Of a DNA stretch of 64,000 nucleotides, positions 1 to 8,536 are shown piece by piece. The stretch spans positions 1,984,001 to 2,048,000 of the forward strand of contig NZ_CP072596.1 of the NCBI RefSeq assembly GCF_017815535.1, written 5' to 3'. This DNA is from Tessaracoccus sp. MC1865 (GTDB taxonomy: Bacteria > Actinomycetota > Actinomycetes > Propionibacteriales > Propionibacteriaceae). Below the pieces are notes generated by a model. It was not told the DNA's origin and ran no database searches. It saw only the letters and a list, made by a program, of their open reading frames with translations. The translations under genes and the position numbers were made by a program. Within the stretch, counting starts at the first letter, position 1; every line of letters starts with the position of its first letter.

Positions 1-2379
1 GGTGGTGAGGTCCGGCAGGTAACGGCGACGGCCCAGCATGGTCTCGGTGTACCCGACGCGTCGGGCCTCCTCGACGATGGCGGCGAGGTACTGGCGCACG
101 CCACCGACGCGGGAGAAGTAGTCGTCCATGAGGTCGCGCGCCTCACCGACCGAGATCTTGAGCTGGTTGGACAGGCCGAAGGCGCTCAGCCCGTAGGCCA
201 AGCCGTAGTTCATCGCCTTGATCTTCGCCCGCATCTCCTGCGTGACGCCGCCAGGTTCGACGCCGAACACCAGGGACGCCATCTCGCCGTGGAAGTCGCG
301 GCCGGACTCGAAGGCCTCGATCAGCCCCGGGTCCTTGCTGCCGTGCGCCATGATGCGCATCTCGATCTGCGAGTAGTCCGCCGACATCAGCGACTCGTAC
401 CCGTCCCCAGGCACGAACGCGGCCCTGATCTGGCGACCCACCGACGTGCGGATGGGGATGTTCTGCAGGTTCGGGTCTGTCGACGAGAGGCGCCCCGTCG
501 CCGCGATCGCCTGCATGTAGCTGGTGTGGATGCGGCCGTCCGGCCGCACCGTGGCCAGCAGCCCGTCGACGGTCTGGCGCAACCTGATCCGGTCGCGGTG
601 GGCCAGCAGGTGGCCGAGGAACGGGTGCTCCGTCTTCTCGAAGAGCTGTTCGAGGGCCTCGGCGTTGGTCGTGTAGCCGGATTTGGTGCGCTTGGTCTTC
701 GGCATCCCCAGTTCGTCGAACAGGACCCCCTGCAGCTGCGTGGGCGAACCGAGGTTGACCTCGTGCCCGAGCACGTCGAAAGCGGCCTGCTGGGCGTCCT
801 GCACGGCGCGGTCGAACTCGTCGCGCAGGGTGTGCAGCCGGTCCACGTCGACCGCGATGCCGAGCTTCTCCATGGTGGCCAGCGTCCGCTGCAGGGGCAG
901 TTCGACCCCCGTCATGAGGGCGGCCGCGTTGCGTTCGGCGAGTTGCTCGGACAGCACCTCTGCCAGGTCGTGCACGGCCCGCGCGTGCAGCAGGGCGGAT
1001 TCGACGGCGGAGTCGTCCTCGTCGCCGAAGTCCAGCGCCAGTTGCGCGTCGTCGTCGGTCTGCTGCTGCACGGCGAGGTCGCGGTGCAGGTAGCGCACCA
1101 CCAGGTCAGAGAGGTCGTAGGTGCGCTGGTCCGGGCGCAGCAGGTACGCGGCCAGTAACGTGTCGAGCTGCACGCCGTCCAGGTCCCAGCCCCTGCTCCA
1201 GCACGCCAGGGTGGGGCCCTTGGCCTCGTGGATCAGTTTGGGCCGAGAGCGGTCCGCCAGCCACTCCGCGAGGGCCTTGTCGTCCTCCGGGGTGAGGTCC
1301 GCCGTGTCGACGTACGCCCCCGAGTTGTCCGCCGCGGCCAGCGCCAGGGCGGTCAGGTCGCCCTCACCGGCACCCCAGGTGCCGACGAAGTGGACGGCGG
1401 TTGCCTGCTGGGCGTGCGCTGCGAGCCAGGCGGCCACCTCGCCCTGCTCGAGGCGCGCGCCTTCCACCGCGAAGCTCTCGGTCGCCACCGGCTCAGCGGA
1501 GGCGGCCAACTCCAGCAGCCGCTCGCGGAGGACCCTGAACTCGAGGGCGTCGAACAGTTCGTGTACGCGCTCCCGGTCCCAGTCCACGCGGACGGTGTCC
1601 GGCAGCGCCAGGTCGATGTCGAGGTCGCAGACGAGCGCGTTGAGGCGGCGGTTGCGCACCACGTCGTCCAGGTGTGCGCGCAGCGACTCGCCGGCCTTGC
1701 CGGGGATCTGCTCGGCGCGGGCGACGATGTTGTCCAGCCCGTCGAACTGGGCGATCCACTTCGCGGCGGTCTTGGGGCCCACGCCGGGCACGCCCGGGAG
1801 GTTGTCGCTCGTCTCCCCCACCAGGGCGGCGATCTCGGGGTACCGGGCGGGCGGCACCAGGTACTTCTCCTCCACCGCGGCTGGCGTCATGCGGGCCAGG
1901 TCCGAGACGCCCCGGCGGGGGTAGAGCAGGGTGACGTGCTCGTTCACGAGCTGCATGGCGTCGCGGTCGCCGGAGACGATGTAGGTGTCGAAGCCCTCAC
2001 TCGCGGCACGGGTGGAGAGCGTCGCGATCAGGTCATCGGCCTCGTAGCCGGCCATCTCGACGAACGGGATCCGCAGCGCGTCGAGCACGTCCTTGACGAG
2101 TGCCACCTGGCCCTTGAACTCGTCTGGGGACTTCGAGCGGTTCGCCTTGTACTCCGGGTACTGCTCGGTACGGAAGGATTCACGCGCCACGTCGAAGGCG
2201 ACGGCGACGTGCGTGGGCTGCTCGTCGCGCAGCACGTTGATCAGCATGGACGTGAAGCCGAAGACCGCGTTGGTGTGCTGGCCGGTACGGGTGGCGAAAC
2301 TCTCCACCGGCAGGGCGAAGAACGCCCGATAGGCCACGGAATGTCCGTCGATCAGCAGCAGTTTCTTCACGTCAGTCAC
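1..2379 (-). CDS. polA: DNA polymerase I, 3' end beyond window
   Basis: Family A polymerase for Okazaki fragment processing and repair gap filling. About 793 residues are present; the last ~85 codons lie left of base 1. The N-terminal 5'-3' exonuclease/FEN domain (about 1-290) begins KKLLLIDGHSVAYRAFFAL and holds the acidic stretch YIVSGDRDAMQL. The middle proofreading-like domain lacks the DxE metal ligands (AVHFVGTWGAGEGD stands where E. coli has FDTETD), so it should be proofreading-deficient, as known for mycobacterial PolA. Polymerase motif A is SADYSQIEMR (about 667-676); motif B is RAKIKAMNYGLAYG with Tyr at the position of E. coli Phe762. GTG at 2379 is chosen because an in-frame stop lies two codons upstream and a TANNNT hexamer sits 8 nt before it; GTG at 2370 is the alternative. 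Divergent from the thioesterase gene. Confidence 0.96.
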   Translation of the reverse strand, partial: MTDVKKLLLIDGHSVAYRAFFALPVESFATRTGQHTNAVFGFTSMLINVLRDEQPTHVAVAFDVARESFRTEQYPEYKANRSKSPDEFKGQVALVKDVLDALRIPFVEMAGYEADDLIATLSTRAASEGFDTYIVSGDRDAMQLVNEHVTLLYPRRGVSDLARMTPAAVEEKYLVPPARYPEIAALVGETSDNLPGVPGVGPKTAAKWIAQFDGLDNIVARAEQIPGKAGESLRAHLDDVVRNRRLNALVCDLDIDLALPDTVRVDWDRERVHELFDALEFRVLRERLLELAASAEPVATESFAVEGARLEQGEVAAWLAAHAQQATAVHFVGTWGAGEGDLTALALAAADNSGAYVDTADLTPEDDKALAEWLADRSRPKLIHEAKGPTLACWSRGWDLDGVQLDTLLAAYLLRPDQRTYDLSDLVVRYLHRDLAVQQQTDDDAQLALDFGDEDDSAVESALLHARAVHDLAEVLSEQLAERNAAALMTGVELPLQRTLATMEKLGIAVDVDRLHTLRDEFDRAVQDAQQAAFDVLGHEVNLGSPTQLQGVLFDELGMPKTKRTKSGYTTNAEALEQLFEKTEHPFLGHLLAHRDRIRLRQTVDGLLATVRPDGRIHTSYMQAIAATGRLSSTDPNLQNIPIRTSVGRQIRAAFVPGDGYESLMSADYSQIEMRIMAHGSKDPGLIEAFESGRDFHGEMASLVFGVEPGGVTQEMRAKIKAMNYGLAYGLSAFGLSNQLKISVGEARDLMDDYFSRVGGVRQYLAAIVEEARRVGYTETMLGRRRYLPDLTT

Positions 2380-2387
2380 AGCTCAAG

Positions 2388-2393
2388 AGCCTA
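2388..2393 (-). promoter_or_regulatory. Putative -10 of polA (leaderless type)
   Basis: TAGGCT read on the minus strand ends 8 nt before the polA GTG at 2379, with no Shine-Dalgarno sequence between. No convincing -35 is visible. Confidence 0.4.
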
Positions 2394-2413
2394 CCGTGGC
2401 AGAGTGAGGCCCC

Positions 2414-2815
2414 ATGAACTCCATCCCTGCCTGGCTCGCTGACCAGTTCTCCCCGCTCGACGACAAACTGGGCCTGACCATCACCGAACTGACGCCGGAA
2501 CGCGTCGTGGGATGGATCCCGGTGGAGGGCAACGAACAGCCGTTCGGGCTCCTCCACGGCGGCGCCAGCGGGGTCGTGGTCGAGACCCTCGCGTCGATGG
2601 GGGCCATGGCACACGGCTGGCCGGACCGGGTGGGCGTGGGCGTCGATCTCAACGTCACCCACCTGAGGGCGGCGACCAGGGGCCGGGTGACCGGTACCGC
2701 CACCGCCCTGCACCTCGGCCGCAACATGGTGACCTACTCCGTCGACATCATCGACGAACAGGGCAGGCTCACCGCTACCGGGCGGTTGACCTGCCACATG
2801 ATCAACCGCCGCTGA
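2414..2815 (+). CDS. Hotdog-fold thioesterase (PaaI/MenI type)
   Basis: A 133-residue single-domain hotdog protein, the usual length for the PaaI/YdiI (MenI) thioesterase group. The diagnostic segment is FGLLHGGASGVVVETLASMG (about 46-65): the HGG turn followed by a Glu on the central helix, which acts as catalytic base in YdiI/EntH-type enzymes. Members hydrolyse acyl- or aryl-CoA thioesters (for example 1,4-dihydroxy-2-naphthoyl-CoA in menaquinone synthesis); the substrate here cannot be read from sequence. No signal peptide, so cytoplasmic. A GAGG lies 4 nt before the ATG. The gene sits between polA and the ANTAR regulator, a neighbourhood seen in other actinobacteria, and reads convergent to the latter. 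Confidence 0.88.
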   Translation: MNSIPAWLADQFSPLDDKLGLTITELTPERVVGWIPVEGNEQPFGLLHGGASGVVVETLASMGAMAHGWPDRVGVGVDLNVTHLRAATRGRVTGTATALHLGRNMVTYSVDIIDEQGRLTATGRLTCHMINRR

Positions 2816-2855
2816 GCCTGCCCGGCAGGGATCGCCGGCAGGCTCAGGGCGGGCG

Positions 2856-3449
2856 CTACTTCTTCTTGTGGGAGATGACGCCCTCGGCGACGTCGCGCAT
2901 GGACTTACGCATGTCCATGGCGGTCTTCTGGATCCAGCGGAACGCCTCCGGCTCCGTGAGGCCCAGGTCCTGCTGCAGGATGCCCTTGGCCTGGTCGATG
3001 ATCTTGCGCGACTCGAGGCGGTCCTCGAGGCTGGCGAGCTCATCCTCGATGGCGGCGATCTCCTGGAAGCGACCCATGGCGATCTCTATGGCCGGAACCA
3101 CGTCGGAGGCGCCGAACGGTTTCACGACATAGGCCATGGCGCCGGCGTCACGCGCGCGCTCCACGAGGTCGCGCTGGCTGAACGCGGTGAGCATGACGAT
3201 GGGCGCGATCCGCTCCTCCGCGATGATCTCTGCGGCCGTGATGCCGTCCATCTTGGGCATCTTCACGTCCATGATCACGAGGTCGGGTACGAGCTCGCGG
3301 GCGAGCTTGACGGCTTCTTCACCGTCGCCGGCTTCGCCGACCACGTCGTATCCCTCCTCGGTGAGGAGCTCGACCAGGTCGAGGCGGATCAGCGCCTCGT
3401 CCTCGGCGACAATCACAGTGGGCTTCTTCTTCGTCATATCTAGTGGCAC
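2856..3449 (-). CDS. pdtaR: ANTAR-domain response regulator PdtaR
   Basis: Response regulator of 197 residues with an RNA-binding output domain. The REC domain (about 9-125) has the acidic pocket AEDEALIR, phosphoacceptor Asp in LVIMDVKMP, Thr in MLTAF and Lys in VVKPF. The C-terminal ANTAR domain (about 140-195) follows a short coiled coil and contains IIDQAKGILQQDLGLTEPEA and the helix RWIQKTAMDMR. The family (M. tuberculosis Rv1626) is phosphorylated by the soluble kinase PdtaS and binds paired-hairpin RNA antiterminators; no PdtaS gene lies in this window. GTG at 3449 has GAGGG 4-5 nt upstream; ATG at 3437 (MTKKKP) is the alternative start. Confidence 0.93.
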   Translation of the reverse strand: MPLDMTKKKPTVIVAEDEALIRLDLVELLTEEGYDVVGEAGDGEEAVKLARELVPDLVIMDVKMPKMDGITAAEIIAEERIAPIVMLTAFSQRDLVERARDAGAMAYVVKPFGASDVVPAIEIAMGRFQEIAAIEDELASLEDRLESRKIIDQAKGILQQDLGLTEPEAFRWIQKTAMDMRKSMRDVAEGVISHKKK

Positions 3450-3578
3450 TTTTCCCTCGCCGCGGGAGGCGAGCTTCGTCGGTCAACCTGCCCAGATACT
3501 ACTCCCGTAGCGGGCAAAGTGCCCACTCACGCCCGCAACGCATGATGCGGGCGGTCTATGGCACAATAAGTGAGGCCC

Positions 3579-3661
3579 GCCCGGGTGGCGGAATGGTATA
3601 CGCGGACGGCTCAAACCCGTCTGGTCGAAAGGCCGTAGGGGTTCGAGTCCCCTCCCGGGCA
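3579..3661 (+). tRNA. tRNA-Leu(CAA)
   Basis: Cloverleaf with acceptor stem GCCCGGG/CCCGGGC, anticodon stem GACGG/CCGTC enclosing loop CTCAAAC (anticodon CAA, decoding UUG), a long class II variable arm and T-arm GGGGTTCGAGTCCCC. Discriminator base A; CCA is not encoded. Positioned between pdtaR and pyk, on the opposite strand to both. Confidence 0.97.
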
Positions 3662-3670
3662 CACACAGCA

Positions 3671-3704
3671 AACACCCCGCCAGGATCGCTCCCGGCGGGG
3701 TGTT
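3671..3704. terminator. Bidirectional hairpin terminator between tRNA-Leu and pyk
   Basis: Perfect 11-bp inverted repeat: AACACCCCGCC at 3671-3681 pairs with GGCGGGGTGTT at 3694-3704 across a 12-nt loop. T-rich bases flank it on both strands. It can serve the tRNA (plus) and pyk (minus, stop at 3732). Confidence 0.85.
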
Positions 3705-3731
3705 TCACTTGCGGTCAGGGCCGCCGGCGGG

Positions 3732-5159
3732 TCAGTGGGACTCGCCGAGTTCCTTGATCTTGTGGACGCGCAGGTTGTTGGTCTTGCCGGGGATGCCCAT
3801 GGGCGAACCCGAGACGATGACGATGCGCTCGCCGACCTCGATCATGCCGCGGTCACGCAGGTGACGGTCAACGGCCTCCACGACCTCTTCCTGGGAGTTG
3901 AACTCAGGGGTCACCTGGGTGTCGACGCCCCACGACAGGGTCATGGTCTGGCGGGTGGCCTTCTCCGGGGAGAACACCAGCATCGGGATGGGGGAACGCA
4001 GACGCGAGATGCGCCGGCCGGTGTCACCGGACTTGGTGAAGGCGACCAGGTAGCGGGCGCCGATACGCTCGGCGACCTCGGCGGCGGCCTTCGCCAGGAT
4101 GCCACCCGTGGTGTGCGGGTCCCAGTCGATGATGTGGATCTCGGCGTGGCCTTCGCGCTCGGTCTTCTCGACGATGCGGGCCATGGTGGCCACGGTCTCG
4201 ACAGGGAAGTCACCGACGGAGGTCTCGCCCGAGAGCATGACCGCGTCGGCGCCATCGAGGATGGCGTTGGCGACGTCGGAGGTCTCGGCGCGCGTGGGGC
4301 GCGGGTTCGAGATCATCGACTCGAGCATCTGCGTGGCGACGATCACCGGCTTGGCCCACTTGCGGGCCGCGCGGATGATCTTCTTCTGGACCAGCGGGAC
4401 CTCTTCGAGCGGCAGTTCGACGCCCAGGTCACCGCGGGCGACCATGAACGCGTCGAACGCGTCGATGATGTCCTGCAGGTTGGCGATCGCCTGGGGCTTC
4501 TCAAGCTTGGCGATGACGGGCAGGTGGCGACCCTCCTCGTCCATGATCTCGTGGACGCGCTTGATGTCGTCGGCCGAGCGCACGAAGGACAGGGCGATCA
4601 TGTCGACGTCCTGGTGCAGCGCCCAGCGCAGGTCGTTCTCGTCCTTCTCGGACAGCGCGGGGACGGACACGGCGACACCGGGCAGGTTGATGCCCTTGTT
4701 GTTCGACACGGGACCGGGGACGGTCACCTCGCACACGACGTCACGCTCGGTGACCTCGATGGCGCGGAGGCCGACCTTGCCGTCGTCGATGAGGATGGGG
4801 TCCCCCACGTTGACGTCGCCGGTCAGGCCCTTGTAGGTCGTGGAGCAGCGCTCCTTGTTGCCGAGAATGTCGTCGATGGTGATGGTGAACCGGTCACCCA
4901 CCTCGAGGTACTGCTTCTCGTCGTTCTCGAAGCGCCCCAGACGGATCTTGGGGCCCTGCAGGTCGGCGAAAACGCCAACGGTCTTGCCGGTCAGCTCAGC
5001 TGCTTCCCGGACGTTCTTGATTCGGTTGCCGTGCTCGTTGTAGTCGCCATGGCTCATATTGAGACGGGCGACGTTCATGCCGGCATTAAGGAGCTCCACA
5101 AGGCGCTCGACGGATTCAGCAGACGGGCCGAGGGTACATACGATCTTTGCTCTACGCAC
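3732..5159 (-). CDS. pyk: Pyruvate kinase
   Basis: Catalyses phosphoenolpyruvate plus ADP to pyruvate plus ATP, the last step of glycolysis; cytoplasmic tetramer in the family. At 475 residues it has the normal bacterial length. Visible: the opening KIVCTLGP (4-11), MNVARLNMSHG (Arg/Asn of the active site), the catalytic Lys region VIAKLEKPQAI, the Mg2+-binding MVARGDLGVELP, and a C-terminal effector domain ending near NNLRVHKI. The start is GTG at 5159, fitting the conserved MRRAKIVCT N-terminus; there is no Shine-Dalgarno sequence but a TAGTCT hexamer ends 6 nt upstream, so a leaderless transcript is likely. The gene stands alone between rluD and tRNA-Leu. Confidence 0.97.
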   Translation of the reverse strand: MRRAKIVCTLGPSAESVERLVELLNAGMNVARLNMSHGDYNEHGNRIKNVREAAELTGKTVGVFADLQGPKIRLGRFENDEKQYLEVGDRFTITIDDILGNKERCSTTYKGLTGDVNVGDPILIDDGKVGLRAIEVTERDVVCEVTVPGPVSNNKGINLPGVAVSVPALSEKDENDLRWALHQDVDMIALSFVRSADDIKRVHEIMDEEGRHLPVIAKLEKPQAIANLQDIIDAFDAFMVARGDLGVELPLEEVPLVQKKIIRAARKWAKPVIVATQMLESMISNPRPTRAETSDVANAILDGADAVMLSGETSVGDFPVETVATMARIVEKTEREGHAEIHIIDWDPHTTGGILAKAAAEVAERIGARYLVAFTKSGDTGRRISRLRSPIPMLVFSPEKATRQTMTLSWGVDTQVTPEFNSQEEVVEAVDRHLRDRGMIEVGERIVIVSGSPMGIPGKTNNLRVHKIKELGESH

Positions 5160-5165
5160 GGGCCA

Positions 5166-5171
5166 AGACTA
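5166..5171 (-). promoter_or_regulatory. Putative -10 of pyk (leaderless type)
   Basis: TAGTCT on the minus strand, ending 6 nt before the GTG start of pyk; no ribosome-binding site between. Confidence 0.5.
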
Positions 5172-5212
5172 CTGCAAGGGCCGCCTCAGGCACATCGGGG
5201 TGCCCCGATGGA

Positions 5213-6145
5213 TCATCGTGGCTGGGCGATCCCGTCGCGCACCAGCTCCAGCGCCCGCGCCAGATCCTCTGGGTACGGGGAGGTGAAGCGCACCTCGTCA
5301 CCCTTGGTGGGATGCGTGAAGCCCAACTCGACGGCGTGCAGCCACTGCCTGATCAGGCCGAGGCGCTCCGCCATGGTGGGGTCCGCCCCGTAGAGAGGGT
5401 CGCCCACACAGGGGTGGCCGATGGCCGCCATGTGGACCCGGATCTGGTGGGTGCGGCCGGTCTCAAGGTGGACCTCGAGGAGGGTTGCGGCGCGGTGCGC
5501 CTCCAACGTCTCGTAATGCGTGATCGAATGACGGCCACCCTCGATGATGGCCATCTTCCAGTCGGCGCCCGGGTGCCGCGCGATGGGCGCCTCGATCGTG
5601 CCCGTGAACGGGTCCGGGTGACCCTGCACCAGCGCGTGGTAGATCTTGTCGACGGTGCGGTCGCGGAAGGCCTGCTTCAGCACGCTGTAGGCGACCTCCG
5701 ACTTGGCCACCACCATCAGGCCGCTGGTGCCGACGTCGAGGCGCTGCACGATGCCCTGGCGCTCGGCGGCACCGGAGGTGGCCACCTGCACGCCGGCGGC
5801 AGCCAGGTGCTCCACGACGGAGGGCCCCTCCCAGCCGAGGCTGGGATGCGCCGCCACACCGACGGGCTTGTCGACGACGACGAGGTCTGCGTCCTCGAAC
5901 ACGATACGCACACCGTCTGCCAACTGCGCCCGGACCTGCACGCCCACGGGGGCGGAGTCGTCGAGGTCGAGCAGTTCACCGCCGCGGACCTTCTGGGAGC
6001 CCTTCGTCACGACAGCCCCGCCCAGCCGGAGGTGGCCGTCGGCGATCATCGTCTCGATGCGCGACCTCGAGTAGCCGGAGATGCGGGCGGCCGCGGCGTC
6101 GAGGCGCTCGCCGGCGAGCGCGTCCGGGATCAGGAAGACGCTCAT
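5213..6145 (-). CDS. rluD: RluA/RluD-family 23S rRNA pseudouridine synthase
   Basis: Isomerises specific uridines in large-subunit rRNA. A 310-residue protein with an N-terminal S4 RNA-binding domain (about 12-65, containing RLDAAAARISGYSRSRIE) and the RluA catalytic domain. The catalytic Asp lies in VQRLDVGTSGLMVVAKS (about 130-147); Gln replaces the more frequent His of HRLD. The region TGRTHQIRVHMAAIGHP is the conserved RTHQIRVH motif. The ATG at 6145 overlaps the lspA stop by 4 nt (ATGA), so it is translated with lspA in the dksA-lspA-rluD operon, the lspA-rluD pair being widely conserved in actinobacteria. Which uridine is modified is inferred from family only. Confidence 0.93.
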   Translation of the reverse strand: MSVFLIPDALAGERLDAAAARISGYSRSRIETMIADGHLRLGGAVVTKGSQKVRGGELLDLDDSAPVGVQVRAQLADGVRIVFEDADLVVVDKPVGVAAHPSLGWEGPSVVEHLAAAGVQVATSGAAERQGIVQRLDVGTSGLMVVAKSEVAYSVLKQAFRDRTVDKIYHALVQGHPDPFTGTIEAPIARHPGADWKMAIIEGGRHSITHYETLEAHRAATLLEVHLETGRTHQIRVHMAAIGHPCVGDPLYGADPTMAERLGLIRQWLHAVELGFTHPTKGDEVRFTSPYPEDLARALELVRDGIAQPR

Positions 6146-6678
6146 GCGGGCACCTTCCGGGGACTCCGCTCCCGCAGCTCGGCCAGGATGCCGGCCACGA
6201 TGATGAGACCCGCGGCCACCGTGATGCAGACGTCGGCCCAGTTGAAGATGGCGAAGTTCGGCACCTGGAACATGTCGATCACGTGGCCGTGCAGCGCCGC
6301 GGGCGGCTGGGTGATCCGGTCCACCAGGTTGCCGGTGATGCCGCCGAAGAGCAGGCCCAGGGCGACGGCGTGCCAGAGCGCTGTGATCCGCGTGAGCGCC
6401 ACGAGGCAGCCGACGGTGGCGAGGATGGCGAACACGCTGAAGACGATCGTGACCCCCGAACCCATGCCGAAGGCCGCCCCGGGGTTACGGATGAGGTTGA
6501 GGCTCAGCAGTTCCCCCACGACGGGCACACGCTCGCCAGGGGTCAGATGCGTGACAGAGGCGATCTTGATCAGTTGGTCCGCGGCGAGCATCGTCAGGCC
6601 GAGGCCCGCGGCGAGCAGACCCACCCCCCAGCGCTGCTTGTTCAGCGCCGTTCCTCGCGCTGCTTGCAGGTCACACAC
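6142..6678 (-). CDS. lspA: Lipoprotein signal peptidase II
   Basis: Membrane aspartyl protease that cleaves prolipoprotein signal peptides after lipidation. Four hydrophobic segments are visible in 178 residues. Conserved boxes: AADQLIK, LIRNPGAAFGM (about 62-72), GNLVDRI with catalytic Asp120, and FNWADV with catalytic Asp149. The ATG at 6678 overlaps the 3' end of the preceding dksA/traR gene by 37 nt; a GTG near 6624 is an alternative start that would lose little of the first membrane helix. Its substrates in this window would include the CueP-like protein and the Tat lipoprotein at 50.3 kb. Confidence 0.95.
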   Translation of the reverse strand: MCDLQAARGTALNKQRWGVGLLAAGLGLTMLAADQLIKIASVTHLTPGERVPVVGELLSLNLIRNPGAAFGMGSGVTIVFSVFAILATVGCLVALTRITALWHAVALGLLFGGITGNLVDRITQPPAALHGHVIDMFQVPNFAIFNWADVCITVAAGLIIVAGILAELRERSPRKVPA

Positions 6679-7067
6679 ATCGTGGCACGGGGGAACACCT
6701 GGAGGCGGCCCTTGCCGATCGGCTGGCCGCAGACCTCACAGAAGCCGTACTCGCCGTTGTCGAACAGGTGGAGCGCGAGGCGGGCCTGCTCTGCCATCTC
6801 ACGGACGTTCTGCACGAGCGAGAGTTCCTGGTCGCGTTCGAAGTTGCTGGAACCCACGTCGACCGGGTCACGACCGGCTCCGTCGATACCGCCCCGCATC
6901 AGGGAGTCCAGTTCGGCCTCGGTCTGCTCGATGCGGCGTTCCATGCGCTGGATCTCATCGACGAGCTCGGCGCGTTGCTCCGCCACCTCTTCGGGAGTCC
7001 ACGGCTCCTCGCCCTCAAGCACGGGGAGGACCACCTGGGTCTCAGGGGTCTTTTTCGTCGTCGGCAT
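6642..7067 (-). CDS. DksA/TraR-type zinc finger protein
   Basis: A 141-residue protein with a charged coiled-coil region (about 25-60, rich in E, R and Q) and a C-terminal C4 zinc finger: CEVCGQPIGKGR followed 18 residues after the second Cys by CVTC. This layout is that of DksA/TraR proteins, which insert a coiled coil into the RNA polymerase secondary channel; actinobacterial members are poorly studied, so a role in transcription is inferred. A purine-rich AGAAAGAG precedes the ATG at 7067. First gene of a run with lspA and rluD. The acidic DPVDVGSSNFERDQELSL segment before the finger is typical of this subgroup. Confidence 0.88.
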   Translation of the reverse strand: MPTTKKTPETQVVLPVLEGEEPWTPEEVAEQRAELVDEIQRMERRIEQTEAELDSLMRGGIDGAGRDPVDVGSSNFERDQELSLVQNVREMAEQARLALHLFDNGEYGFCEVCGQPIGKGRLQVFPRATMCVTCKQREERR

Positions 7068-7132
7068 GGCTGCTCTTTCTCGCAGTGGTGTTCTGGTTGG
7101 GGAAGGCTACACCAGGATGGGGGCAACGCAAC

Positions 7133-7158
7133 AGGCCGACCCACTCACGGATCGGCCT
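7133..7158 (-). terminator. Possible terminator after divIVA
   Basis: A 7-bp hairpin (AGGCCGA at 7133-7139 with TCGGCCT at 7152-7158) just past the divIVA stop. The following T-run is weak (TGTTGCGTT), so it is only a candidate. Confidence 0.4.
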
Positions 7159-7178
7159 GCGCTCAGAAAGGTTGTTGA

Positions 7179-8132
7179 CTACTGCTGATCCCCACCGGCC
7201 AGCGCATCGAGACGGGGGGTCTCGGAGTGGCGCTGCTGGGCCAGTTCAGGAACGTCGTGCGGCTCCGGGCGGTCCTCCTTGATGGAGGCCAGGAGACGCT
7301 GCAGCGAACCGGTCATGTTCTCGCGGTAGCTCGTCTCGAACGAACGCAGGGCATCCACCTTGACGGTGAGGTCCGCCTGCTCGCGCTCGAGGGAGGAGAA
7401 CAGCTCGTGGCGACGCTCGGTGGCCTGACGGTCGATGTCGCTGGCGCGCGACTCAGCTTCCTTGGTCATCTGCTCCGCGTTCACCCGGGCCTCGGATTCG
7501 ACACGTTCGGCCTTGGTGCGGGCGTCGGTCTTGATCTCGGTGGCGCGCTGCTCGGCCTCGGCGATCTTGCGCTGGGCCTCAGCCTGCGCCTCGTTGACGA
7601 GGGTGGTGGCCTGGTCCGTGGCCATCTGCAGGAGCCGGGTGACGGCGGGGGCGGCCTCTTCGGAGCTGGTCACGACGATGTTCTCTGTGCCGCCGACCTG
7701 CGTCACACGCTCGGAACGGGCGCGGTCGTACTCGGCGCGCACCTTCTCGAGCTGGTTGCGCAACTGCTCGTTCTCGGCGGACAACTCGCGCACGCGCTCC
7801 TCGGCGGCCGCCTGGTGCGCGGCGCTGGAATCGCCACTGCTGTTCAGCGCCGACTTGAGCCGGTCGACCTCGCCACGGAGCGCGGAGATCTCGTGGTCCT
7901 TGTCCTGGAGTGCGGAACGCAGTTCCGAGTCGTCCACGACCGCGGGCTGCACGCTGGTGGACTGCACTGAGTCAAGCTCGCGGCGGAGGCGTTCGCGCTC
8001 CTTGTCGAACTCGTCGAACGTCAGCTCGACCTTGTCGATGAAGGTGTCGACGTCACCGACCTGGTAACCCGTCTCGCCACGCCGGGACATGCGGAATCGG
8101 ATCTGGCGCACCTCGTCGAGTGTCAGACTCAT
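7179..8132 (-). CDS. divIVA: DivIVA/Wag31-family polar growth protein
   Basis: Scaffold that binds negatively curved membrane at poles and septa and organises wall synthesis. 317 residues. The N-terminal membrane-binding domain reads MSLTLDEVRQIRFRM then GYQVGDVDTFIDKVE (about 22-36), as in Wag31/DivIVA; the rest is coiled coil, including a long Ala/Glu/Lys/Arg tract (about 170-250). I place the start at 8132 because GGAG lies 5 nt upstream and the protein then opens like its homologues; an in-frame ATG nine codons upstream has no such site. The gene ends the division cluster after yggT, with a gap of about 107 nt that may carry its own promoter. Confidence 0.95.
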   Translation of the reverse strand: MSLTLDEVRQIRFRMSRRGETGYQVGDVDTFIDKVELTFDEFDKERERLRRELDSVQSTSVQPAVVDDSELRSALQDKDHEISALRGEVDRLKSALNSSGDSSAAHQAAAEERVRELSAENEQLRNQLEKVRAEYDRARSERVTQVGGTENIVVTSSEEAAPAVTRLLQMATDQATTLVNEAQAEAQRKIAEAEQRATEIKTDARTKAERVESEARVNAEQMTKEAESRASDIDRQATERRHELFSSLEREQADLTVKVDALRSFETSYRENMTGSLQRLLASIKEDRPEPHDVPELAQQRHSETPRLDALAGGDQQ

Positions 8133-8239
8133 GTTGGCTCCATATCGAAAGATGATCAATCAACCGGCCGGAACCGGATTATCTGAGGCTAGCGTAGCCC
8201 CATGGGGACCTGCCAACACCTCAAGCGGGGGTGAAGGGT

Positions 8240-8536
8240 TCAAAAGGGCAGGTAGACCAGCACCAGTTGCCCGATGATCTGCAGCAGGATGAACAGCACC
8301 AGCACGCTGAGGTCCAGCGAGGCGTTGCCCAGCCGCACGGGCTTGATCCACCGGCGGAGGAAACGCACCGGCGGATCAGTCAGGCTGTAGATGGTCTCCA
8401 CTATCACCAGCACGAAACCCTTCGGGTGCCAGCCGGGAGCGAACATGGGCACCCACGAGAGAATGACGCGGGCGAGGAGAACCCAGATGTAGAGGTTGAT
8501 CAGCCACCAGAGGATATATGCGACCACTGTGCTCAA
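8240..8536 (-). CDS. yggT: YggT-family membrane protein
   Basis: A 98-residue protein with two strongly hydrophobic segments (about 4-28 and 72-96) separated by the amphipathic stretch SLTDPPVRFLRRWIKP. This is the single-repeat YggT family, found beside sepF and divIVA in most actinobacteria and cyanobacteria. Function is not established; a role in septum or membrane organisation is inferred from context. The ATG at 8536 overlaps the sepF stop by 4 nt, so it is translated with sepF. Confidence 0.93.
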   Translation of the reverse strand: MSTVVAYILWWLINLYIWVLLARVILSWVPMFAPGWHPKGFVLVIVETIYSLTDPPVRFLRRWIKPVRLGNASLDLSVLVLFILLQIIGQLVLVYLPF

